A DNA stretch of 6,221 nucleotides from positions 1-6,221 of the forward strand of contig DAOVLS010000150.1 in the NCBI GenBank assembly GCA_030631125.1. Reading direction: 5' to 3'. This document shows, one piece after another, positions 1 through 5,980 of this stretch. The position numbers and the translations under genes were made by a program. This DNA is from Planctomycetales bacterium (GTDB taxonomy: Bacteria; Planctomycetota; Phycisphaerae; SM23-33). The notes under the pieces are model-generated. The model did not search any database and was not told where the DNA came from. It was given only the letters and a program-made list of their open reading frames with translations. Position 1 is the stretch's first letter, and every line of letters begins with the position of its first letter.

Positions 1-9
1 AAACAGGCT

Positions 10-37
10 GCGTTGGTCTGTTATGTCAGAAGAACGC
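10..37 (+). promoter_or_regulatory. Possible stem-loop in the flagellin 5' leader
   Basis: GCGTT (10-14) pairs with AACGC (33-37). After a 2x2 internal loop, TCTG (17-20) pairs with CAGA (27-30) around a six-base loop. The structure ends eight bases before the AAAGGAG ribosome site, so it would leave that site single-stranded. It is short and could be chance. No promoter is visible in bases 1-58, so the flagellin transcript probably starts upstream of the window. Confidence 0.25.
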
Positions 38-44
38 TGATTTT

Positions 45-51
45 AAAGGAG
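45..51 (+). promoter_or_regulatory. Ribosome binding site of flagellin
   Basis: AAAGGAG lies seven bases before the ATG at 59. It is close to an ideal Shine-Dalgarno sequence and fixes the start codon, as expected for a protein made in very large amounts. Confidence 0.85.
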
Positions 52-58
52 AGCTTAC

Positions 59-1261
59 ATGCTAGCGATCAAGAACAACATAATGGCTGACAATGCAGCC
101 AGACACTTGAGCAGGAACTATGACGCCCTGTCCAAGTCAGTCGAAAGGCTTTCGTCCGGCCTGCGGATTAACTCCGCAAGGGACGACGCGGCAGGCCTGG
201 CCGTGCGAGAGTTGATCCGGGCCGACGTGGCTATGTTCCGCCAGGCGTCCAGGAACGCACAGGACGGTATCAGTATGCTGCAGACGGGTGAAGGTGCGAT
301 GGCCGCCATCGACGAAATCCTCATTCGTATGAAGGAACTGGCAGAGCAGGCATCGACCGACTCGTATTCAGCCGACCAGCGCGCGATTATGAACAGTGAG
401 TATTCCGAACTGTCGGACGAGATCACCCGTATCGCAGGTGCGACGAAGTTTAACGAGAAGGAACTGTTGAACTCGACCGACACCATCGACATCCACCTCG
501 GTGAGGGAACGCTGACAATCACACCGCAGGTCATGGATGCCACCACGCTCGGCGTCAACACCACACTGGCCGTCAAGGAAGTCTGGACGCACTTGAAGAC
601 GGTCGCGAATGCCGGCGATGAGTACATCGCGGCAGCCAACATCACGGCCGGTACGGCGGATATGTTCAATTTTGACTTCGCGGAAGTCAATGTCGTCGGT
701 CCCGTAACCGCTGACTTAGACGCATATGCTGCCAGCGGAATTACGCTGAACGAGTTGGTCCAGGAGATTAACACAGCGGCCACCTATGCTGCGGCATTTG
801 CCACCTATAACTCCGAGTATGCCAGCTACTCTCTGCAGATAAAGGCCGAGGTTGCCGGCGACACCACGTTCACCATCGATAACACAAACGCCACGACTGT
901 GTTGGACAACGTCTCCGACTTTGGCGGTTCGCCTTCGACCAATGGCGCCGCTGGAGCCGGTAACGACCTGCTCAGCGCCTCCAACGCACAGAACGCCCTG
1001 GCTTCGGTTACAAGCGCTATCGGAACCAAGGACAGTTACCGTGCGAAACTCGGTTACTGGATGAACCGGCTGTCAGCAGCCGTTACGGTTCTTGACATTC
1101 AGTCCGAGAACCTCTCTGCCGCAGAGTCCCGTATTTCAGACGTGGACGTTGCGACCGAGATGGCAGCAATGACGCGGAACCAGGTGCTGGCACAGGCCGG
1201 TATCGCCATGCTGGGACAGGCGAACATGATGCCCCAGATGGCACTGCAACTGCTTGGATAA
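59..1261 (+). CDS. fliC: Flagellin, filament structural protein
   Basis: This 400-residue protein is the subunit of the flagellar filament, exported through the flagellar type III apparatus and polymerised outside the cell. The conserved N-terminal D0/D1 helices cover about residues 1-140, with SVERLSSGLRINSARDDAAGLAV at about 27-49 as the family signature. The conserved C-terminal D1/D0 part covers about 315-400 (ESRISDVDVATEMA, ending in ALQLLG). Residues about 150-310 are the variable surface domain. Part of it, about 227-275, resembles a flagellin-IN module (TLNELVQEIN followed by beta strands). The protein has no cysteine. Residues 88-97 (LIRMKELAEQ) match the D1 segment seen by Toll-like receptor 5 in enterobacterial flagellins. 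The start is set by the strong site at 45-51. It is followed by a terminator, then fliD and fliS in the same direction. The assignment is firm; the symbol fliC (or hag/flaA) is only a naming choice. Confidence 0.97.
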   Translation: MLAIKNNIMADNAARHLSRNYDALSKSVERLSSGLRINSARDDAAGLAVRELIRADVAMFRQASRNAQDGISMLQTGEGAMAAIDEILIRMKELAEQASTDSYSADQRAIMNSEYSELSDEITRIAGATKFNEKELLNSTDTIDIHLGEGTLTITPQVMDATTLGVNTTLAVKEVWTHLKTVANAGDEYIAAANITAGTADMFNFDFAEVNVVGPVTADLDAYAASGITLNELVQEINTAATYAAAFATYNSEYASYSLQIKAEVAGDTTFTIDNTNATTVLDNVSDFGGSPSTNGAAGAGNDLLSASNAQNALASVTSAIGTKDSYRAKLGYWMNRLSAAVTVLDIQSENLSAAESRISDVDVATEMAAMTRNQVLAQAGIAMLGQANMMPQMALQLLG

Positions 1262-1281
1262 CAGTAGTTTATAACTAAAAT

Positions 1282-1334
1282 AAGGCGGCCTGTTTACTCA
1301 ACCGCACCAAGCACCGACCCCCCCAGGTCGCCTT
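1282..1334 (+). other. Stem-loop in the flagellin 3' untranslated region
   Basis: AAGGCGGCCTG (1282-1292) pairs with CAGGTCGCCTT (1324-1334) over 11 base pairs with one G-U pair. The loop is 31 bases and ends in a run of seven C (1318-1324). It is followed only by TTTGTT, so it is a poor terminator. It could protect the mRNA 3' end or be the first part of a two-hairpin structure with the terminator 10 bases downstream. Confidence 0.45.
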
Positions 1335-1344
1335 TGTTACCAAC

Positions 1345-1406
1345 CCGGCTGCGGGGACAGAGAGAGTACAACCTACTCTCGACGTCCCCGCAGTCGGCTT
1401 TTATTT
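1345..1406 (+). terminator. Intrinsic terminator after flagellin
   Basis: A 14-base-pair outer stem (1345-1358 with 1384-1397, one G-U pair, core CTGCGGGGAC/GTCCCCGCAG) is stacked on a 7-base-pair inner stem (GAGAGTA 1362-1368 with TACTCTC 1374-1380) closed by a five-base loop. CTTTTATTT follows directly. The 3x3 internal loop could form tandem G-A pairs. It should separate the flagellin transcript from fliD. Confidence 0.85.
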
Positions 1407-1480
1407 ACGCCCTTTTTCCGGAATAGCCAAATCTGTCCTCAATTATCCCGTTTCGGAACAAACAGCCCCGTTTTTAGCAC

Positions 1481-1507
1481 TCAAGTTTTCAGAACTCGAC
1501 TCGATAA
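1481..1507 (+). promoter_or_regulatory. Sigma-28 (FliA) type promoter for fliD-fliS
   Basis: TCAAGTTT (1481-1488), exactly 11 bases, then CTCGATAA (1500-1507). Against the enterobacterial FliA consensus TAAAGTTT-N11-GCCGATAA this matches 7 of 8 and 6 of 8 positions with ideal spacing. Transcription would begin at about 1513-1516, giving a leader of about 50 bases before the fliD ATG at 1567. This places fliD-fliS in the late flagellar class. The match is seen in the sequence; its use by a sigma-28 factor is inferred. Confidence 0.75.
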
Positions 1508-1537
1508 TATGCTTGGGTAAAGGTGCAGGAAATTACA

Positions 1538-1570
1538 ATGGTACGGTTGAGAAACGGGAGCAGATTATGA
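1538..1570 (+). other. Possible 10-codon leader ORF coupled to fliD
   Basis: An ATG at 1538 opens a frame encoding MVRLRNGSRL and ends with TGA at 1568-1570, overlapping the fliD ATG as ATGA. AGGA (1527-1530) lies seven bases before it, a usable ribosome site. Such an overlap would allow translational coupling to fliD. The ORF is too short for coding statistics and may be chance. Confidence 0.25.
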
Positions 1571-3594
1571 GCGGCCTCGGAATGTCCGGAGTATTTTCCG
1601 GAATTGATACAGAAACATTAGTAACCCGGATGATGGCGATTAACACCAGGCCTGTGGCCTTGATGGAGATTCGCAAGACCACCTGGCAGTCCAGGATCAG
1701 CGCCGTCGATAGTATTGAGACCCGCCTGGTGCAACTGAAGGACCTTGCCGATCAATTGCGGGATTCGGATACGCTTATCAGCATAGCGGCTTCGTCTTCG
1801 GACAGTACGATCATAACGGCATCTGCCTCCGGCGGGGCCATCGAAGGTAATTACGACGTCAAGGTTAATCAACTCGCCGCCGGTGAGCGCATGGTGCACA
1901 CCAACGGCCTGGCTGCCGAAGATACCAGGATAGGCAGCAGTAAATCCACCGCCCTGAACGGCAACAGCATGGCCGGGGCCGATGCGACCTGGTTCACCAC
2001 AAGCGCAAACGGGGCGACATACACCTTCGATTTCGGCGATGAGACCGACATCGCCGAGGTGGTCTTCGCAACCGATACGACTTATTCCCTGAACCAGGTA
2101 GCGGCCCTTATCAACGTCAGGAGTCAGGCTGTGGCTGGGTACGACGCAGCCACGGTGGAATTGGACGCCGGGCAGTACTATTTGAGGCTGACGGCGGAGG
2201 AACCGGGTCCGATAGGGGAGTTGACCCACGCGCTGACTGCCGGCGACGCCGTTGCCGAACTCAACGACGAGACGGACTGGTCCAAGACCGACGGCGCCGG
2301 CGGCGCGTTCGTATATACCTACGACGGCGTAACCCGGACAATAAACACCGGCGAAGGAACGACGATTTCTGACCTGGTTGGTCTTATTAACAACGATGCG
2401 GAGAACCCCGGTGTCTCGGCCAGCCTGTTGCAGTACGACGGCGGAAGCGGCGTCTATCACCTGGTGTTGTCCGGAAAGGACACCGGCGAAGATTACGGTA
2501 TTACGATTGAGGCCGGTACGACGCTGCTCGGTTTCCCGGACGTCGGTGAAAACTGGACGGTAACGCAGCAGGCCCAGAACGCGCAGGTCCGCATTGACGG
2601 CTTCCCCGCCGCCGACTGGATCGAGAGGTCAACCAACACGATCAGTGATGTCATTCCCGACGTAACGCTTACGCTCAAGAACACAACCGGCGTCGATGAA
2701 AGCGTAACGCTGACATTGACCAGGAGCACCGCCGGCCTGAAGAATGACCTGGAAAACCTGGTTGCTATTTACAACGGTCTGGTCGATACGGTCGATGACT
2801 ACGCCGGCTACGACGAGGAGACCGAAACAAGCGGGATACTTCAGGGCAACGCCACAGTTACCGCTATCTTCAGCCGGATGCGGATGGAGCTGTCGGGCAT
2901 CGCTGAAGGGTTCCTGGTCGGGACCGACACCTACACGATGTTCGCCGAGATAGGCATCGAGTTCGACGCGGAAGGCAAACTGGAACTGGATTCGGATACA
3001 CTGACCGACGCCATTGATGCGGACCTGGACGGCGTTTTGTCGCTGGTAGGCGCCCTGGCCAGCGGCGTCAGCGACGACGATTACATCAAGTTCACCAGTG
3101 CCGAGGCGACCACCGAGGCCGGGACCTACGAAGTCAGCGTTAGTTTCAACGGCAGCGGCGACATAACACAGGCCCTTATCAGAACCAAGGGCGAGACCGT
3201 GTGGCGCAACGCGACCTGGGACGGAAGCACGATTACGGGCGTTGAGGACAATCCCGAGGAGGGGTTGATCTTCTCGGCTGTGTGGGACGGGGTCAGCGGT
3301 ACGCAAACGGCAGAGATTCGCATCCTCAAAGGCTTTGCCGGAATGATATACGACCACATGGATACCGTTCTGGAGGATGAGACCGGCACGATAGCCACGA
3401 TGACCGAAGGGTTTCAGGGTCAGATAGACAGCATAGAAAACGCCATCGATCTCCATACCAGACGCCTGGAGCAGCAGGAAAAGCACCTCAGGGCGCGGTT
3501 TGCCCGCCTGGAAGCGACGCTGGCGAAGCTGGACGCCCAGAGGGGGGCGGTCGAGTCTCTTTTGCAATCGCTATCAACCAATAATGACGACTAA
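1567..3594 (+). CDS. fliD: Flagellar filament cap protein FliD (hook-associated protein 2)
   Basis: FliD forms the oligomeric cap at the filament tip and guides insertion of exported flagellin. The product has 675 residues, longer than the enterobacterial form (about 470). The FliD N-terminal domain covers about 1-105 (GVFSGIDTETLVTRMM at the start). Two flagellin-IN-like modules follow at about 160-215 and 250-315 (TISDLVGLIN is clearest). A strand-rich link carries AQVRIDGFPAADWI at about 339-352. The FliD C-terminal domain begins near 385 and ends in a charged coiled coil at about 615-670. Residues about 500-588 look like an extra beta domain inserted in it. There is no cysteine. A TTG at 1513 would add 18 residues but falls at the predicted transcription start. 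The ATG at 1567 has GGGAG (1556-1560) six bases before it and begins with the family-like MSGLGMSGVFSG. FliS follows after 18 bases. Confidence 0.96.
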   Translation: MSGLGMSGVFSGIDTETLVTRMMAINTRPVALMEIRKTTWQSRISAVDSIETRLVQLKDLADQLRDSDTLISIAASSSDSTIITASASGGAIEGNYDVKVNQLAAGERMVHTNGLAAEDTRIGSSKSTALNGNSMAGADATWFTTSANGATYTFDFGDETDIAEVVFATDTTYSLNQVAALINVRSQAVAGYDAATVELDAGQYYLRLTAEEPGPIGELTHALTAGDAVAELNDETDWSKTDGAGGAFVYTYDGVTRTINTGEGTTISDLVGLINNDAENPGVSASLLQYDGGSGVYHLVLSGKDTGEDYGITIEAGTTLLGFPDVGENWTVTQQAQNAQVRIDGFPAADWIERSTNTISDVIPDVTLTLKNTTGVDESVTLTLTRSTAGLKNDLENLVAIYNGLVDTVDDYAGYDEETETSGILQGNATVTAIFSRMRMELSGIAEGFLVGTDTYTMFAEIGIEFDAEGKLELDSDTLTDAIDADLDGVLSLVGALASGVSDDDYIKFTSAEATTEAGTYEVSVSFNGSGDITQALIRTKGETVWRNATWDGSTITGVEDNPEEGLIFSAVWDGVSGTQTAEIRILKGFAGMIYDHMDTVLEDETGTIATMTEGFQGQIDSIENAIDLHTRRLEQQEKHLRARFARLEATLAKLDAQRGAVESLLQSLSTNNDD

Positions 3595-3595
3595 C

Positions 3596-3601
3596 AAAGG
3601 A
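3596..3601 (+). promoter_or_regulatory. Ribosome binding site of fliS
   Basis: AAAGGA begins two bases after the fliD stop codon, with an 11-base spacer to the ATG at 3613. The spacing is slightly long. Its position suggests that ribosomes finishing fliD could reinitiate on fliS. Confidence 0.6.
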
Positions 3602-3612
3602 TAAAAACCATC

Positions 3613-3972
3613 ATGGACGGAATAACAGCATATAAAGAAAACACAGTAACCACCCAGCCCCGTGGCCGGTTGATCGTAATGCTCTACGAAGGCGCCGTCA
3701 GGTTTCTCCACCAGGCTATTGAGGAAATTGAGGCGGGGAACATAGAGGGTAAAGGCGCGTACATCACCAAGGCTACGGACATTATTAACGAGCTCAACTG
3801 CGTTCTGGACGTGGAAGCGGGCGGCGACGTCGCCGGCGACCTCAGACGCCTCTACCAGTTTATGATTCGCCATCTCCTCCAGGCCGGCATAAGGAACGAC
3901 ACGCAAATGATTCGTGAAGTCATCGATCTTCTCGAAGACCTCAACGAAGGATGGAAAGCGATCAGTATCTGA
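3613..3972 (+). CDS. fliS: Flagellin export chaperone FliS
   Basis: FliS is a small helical cytoplasmic chaperone that binds the C-terminal D0 region of flagellin, blocks early polymerisation and helps deliver it to the export gate. The 119-residue length is typical. Recognisable family features are AYKENTV (6-12), the LIVMLYEGAVRFLHQA helix (20-35), KATDIINELNCVLD (53-66), the GGDVAGDL turn (70-77), RLYQFMIRHLLQA (79-91) and a final helix ending LNEGWKAI. The early Tyr7 lies in the segment that in other FliS proteins folds over the flagellin-binding groove. It is the second gene of the fliD-fliS unit and is followed by a terminator. No fliT-like gene follows. Confidence 0.96.
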   Translation: MDGITAYKENTVTTQPRGRLIVMLYEGAVRFLHQAIEEIEAGNIEGKGAYITKATDIINELNCVLDVEAGGDVAGDLRRLYQFMIRHLLQAGIRNDTQMIREVIDLLEDLNEGWKAISI

Positions 3973-3984
3973 AAGACGAATATT

Positions 3985-4043
3985 GAATAATAAACCCTGG
4001 CACGCCTGCCGTGCCAGGGTTCATTATTCGACATCCATTTTTT
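3985..4043. terminator. Bidirectional terminator between convergent units
   Basis: Bases 3985-4003 pair with 4011-4029 with a single A-C mismatch; the core is CCCTGGCAC/GTGCCAGGG. G4004-C4010 can close a five-base loop. On the plus strand the core is followed by TTCATTATT and later six T (4038-4043). On the minus strand it is followed by TTTATTATTC. It lies 12 bases after the fliS stop and 16 bases past the stop of the minus-strand gene, so it can end transcription from both sides. Confidence 0.85.
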
Positions 4044-4045
4044 AT

Positions 4046-5254
4046 TCAATTCGTGATGATCTTCACGCCGCTGGTTGATGGGTCCGCGTCGGGGTTCTGA
4101 TTGACGTGGATTCGGATGTTGGTGAAGTATGGCCACCGGGTCCAGCGCCGCGTCGGTGTAACGCCGAGGACGGGTGCGACATAAACTTCGGCGTCGAGTC
4201 CCTGCCAGTTGGCCGGTCCCGGCGGCGCCCTGTGGCAATAGACGCCGGCGTGTTCCTCCGGCCAGGCGTTGCCGACGAATACCACCGGCTCGGACGTGGT
4301 GAAGGTCCATTGTGTCCATTTTCCCGGCGTGTCGGCTGACGCCGACGGTGAGCGGGCGATTAGTTTATCGGGTCTGCCGTCGCCGTTGGTGTCCGCATAT
4401 GCGACATAGTAAAACGCTCCGAATCGGCCTGCCTCCGGGTGCGCCATGGCGATTATGTAGGTTCGTTTGCCCCTGCCTCGTTTGAGTTTCCATACGTGCA
4501 GGCGATGCGGCAGGACGGCGCGATGGGTGGTGGGTTTGACGACGCCGAGATTGCCCTTGGTCGGCGGCTGCTGAAGGCGCTCGACCCGACCGGTGGGGCG
4601 TTCCGGTTTCTTGTGTTCCGTCGCCTCCTTGAGTGCCTCAAGTTGCCGCTCGTATTGCGTGATCGTTTTCAGCACCTTCCGGCGGGAGCGGCGCGCCTTT
4701 TCGAGGTCGGCTTTGGCGGCTGGTTCACCGTCGGCGCCTTTGGCCTTGGCGAGTTTCCTTTCCGCCTCGGCGACTGCGTGATCGTGCTGCTTCAGGCGTT
4801 CACGCAGAACCTTGAGGATCACCTCGGTCTTGTGAATTTCCCGACGGATCACGTCGCGCATCGGCTTGGCCCCGGCCGGGAATGACTCGGCCTGTCGTTG
4901 CTCCGGTCCGACCCATGCCTTGCCGTTCCAGGCGAGTTCGTGTTTGACCGTTCGGCCGGGGCGTACGGATTTTACCATCGGATGTTTGGTCGATAGAACC
5001 TCGTATCCCTTGACAGCAGGCTCGAATCGGCTGATGCGCACGACGCGCCGAATACCCTTTTTGACCTTGGGGATTTCGTTGAGGTCGCGGACCGCGCCAT
5101 CGGTGAAAGTTGCCTGGTAATAGACAATGCCCGTCTGTTCCGGCGGCGTTGGAACAGGCTGGGCGGATGCCGCGACAGGCGCGGCTGCGATGAAAAACGA
5201 CAAAATCCGTCCTGCGAAGATTATTCGTGATTTCCCATATGTCCGCTTCATCAT
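4046..5254 (-). CDS. Secreted coiled-coil protein of unknown function
   Basis: I do not recognise a named family. The 402-residue product begins with a signal peptide: a basic n-region (MMKRTYGKSR), a hydrophobic core (about 17-29) and a likely cleavage after ASA at 31. Residues about 42-120 look strand-rich (TGIVYYQATF, YEVLSTKHPMV). Residues about 131-215 are rich in Glu, Lys and Ala and look like a helical coiled coil. A basic Pro-rich link follows. The C-terminal part, about 250-385, is aromatic and strand-rich, with DTNGDGRPD (288-296), which resembles an EF-hand or dockerin-type calcium loop. There is no membrane segment after the signal peptide and only one cysteine (340). The start has a weak ribosome site (GGA, eight bases before ATG 5254); Met2 is an alternative. 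It follows the response regulator by 72 bases on the same strand with no visible terminator between, so co-transcription is plausible. A periplasmic or exported location is inferred. Confidence 0.75.
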   Translation of the reverse strand: MMKRTYGKSRIIFAGRILSFFIAAAPVAASAQPVPTPPEQTGIVYYQATFTDGAVRDLNEIPKVKKGIRRVVRISRFEPAVKGYEVLSTKHPMVKSVRPGRTVKHELAWNGKAWVGPEQRQAESFPAGAKPMRDVIRREIHKTEVILKVLRERLKQHDHAVAEAERKLAKAKGADGEPAAKADLEKARRSRRKVLKTITQYERQLEALKEATEHKKPERPTGRVERLQQPPTKGNLGVVKPTTHRAVLPHRLHVWKLKRGRGKRTYIIAMAHPEAGRFGAFYYVAYADTNGDGRPDKLIARSPSASADTPGKWTQWTFTTSEPVVFVGNAWPEEHAGVYCHRAPPGPANWQGLDAEVYVAPVLGVTPTRRWTRWPYFTNIRIHVNQNPDADPSTSGVKIITN

Positions 5255-5326
5255 CGCATCCGTCCAATAGTATTTCTGTGAGCCGGTTTGGGGTATCGCT
5301 CTGTTATTTGTATCGGCGGAAGTGAA

Positions 5327-5980
5327 TCAGGACTCAAGCGCGGTCAGACCTTCGCGGACGGCGTATTTGGTCAGTTCGGCCACGCTGTGGATGTCCAGTT
5401 TGTCCATAATGTTCTGGCGGTGCGTGGTAACGGTTTTGACGCTCACGTGCAGCATGTGTGCGATTTCCTTGGAGGTGCTGCCTTCGGCCAGAAGTTGCAG
5501 CACTTCCCGTTCTCTGTTACTGAGGTTTGCCGAGACGGACCGACCTGATGCGGACATGCCTCGGACATAATCTTCGACTACTCCGCCGGTTATGGCCGGG
5601 CTGAGGTAATTTTGACCGCTGACCACGACCTTGATTGCGTGGACGAGTTCGGCCAGGTCGCAGGTCTTCAGCAAATAGGCTGAAGCCCCTGCAATCAGCA
5701 TTTCAGAGACATGGAGCCCGCTTGAGTGCATCGACAAGGCGATGACCTTGATATGGGGACAGTCCGAGAGGATTTGGCTCGTTGCCAGGGCGCCGTTGAG
5801 TTCGGGCATGGTTACGTCCATTAAGATGACGTCCGGCGACAGGCGGCGGGCGAATTCCACCGCCGCTCTACCGTTGTCTGCTTCGCCGACGATCTTTATG
5901 GAAGGCTCGCTCGCCAGCAGCGCCCGAAGACCCTTCCGAAGCATTTGGTGATCATCGACCAGCAGTATTCGTATGCTCAC
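5327..5980 (-). CDS. NarL/LuxR-family two-component response regulator
   Basis: This 217-residue cytoplasmic DNA-binding regulator is activated by phosphorylation. The receiver domain covers about 1-120: acidic pair D9-D10, phosphoacceptor D55 (VILMDVTMPELNG), switch residues S83 and Y102, and conserved K105. A LuxR-type helix-turn-helix covers about 150-212, with LSNREREVLQLLAEG and KEIAHMLHVSVKTVTTHRQNIMDKL. The start is GTG at 5980, with GGAG (5988-5991 on the complement) seven bases upstream; the receiver domain begins at once with SIRILLVDDH. The reading frame is open for 40 codons further upstream, but that part lies inside the kinase gene and lacks receiver sequence. It overlaps the kinase 3' end by 29 bases. 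Its target genes and signal cannot be told from sequence. Confidence 0.95.
   Translation of the reverse strand: MSIRILLVDDHQMLRKGLRALLASEPSIKIVGEADNGRAAVEFARRLSPDVILMDVTMPELNGALATSQILSDCPHIKVIALSMHSSGLHVSEMLIAGASAYLLKTCDLAELVHAIKVVVSGQNYLSPAITGGVVEDYVRGMSASGRSVSANLSNREREVLQLLAEGSTSKEIAHMLHVSVKTVTTHRQNIMDKLDIHSVAELTKYAVREGLTALES

Noticed and set aside
118..783. Minus-strand ORF of 221 codons antisense to flagellin
   Set aside because: Flagellin is unambiguous in the other strand. The antisense product is low-complexity and Ser/Ala-rich with no recognised domain.
1513..1566. Eighteen-codon upstream extension of fliD from TTG
   Set aside because: The TTG falls at the predicted transcription start of the sigma-28 promoter, and FliD family sequence begins at the ATG at 1567.
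1618..3567. Two long minus-strand ORFs (280 and 312 codons) antisense to fliD
   Set aside because: Both are in exact codon register with fliD. Such frames stay open when the sense gene avoids TTA, CTA and TCA codons. Neither product has recognisable family sequence, while fliD is certain.
3998..4014. Sigma-54-like TGGCACG in the hairpin after fliS
   Set aside because: The GC element expected 10 bases after GG is missing on both strands, and the sequence is explained by the terminator stem.
4439..4885. Plus-strand ORF of 148 codons antisense to the secreted protein gene
   Set aside because: It is in codon register with the minus-strand gene, has no clear ribosome site, and the opposite frame has a signal peptide and organised domains.
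5300..5318. GCCGATA on the minus strand near the end of the regulator, like a sigma-28 -10 element ahead of the secreted protein gene
   Set aside because: The bases 11 upstream match the -35 consensus at only 3 of 8 positions, and a lone 7-mer is expected about once by chance in a window of this size.
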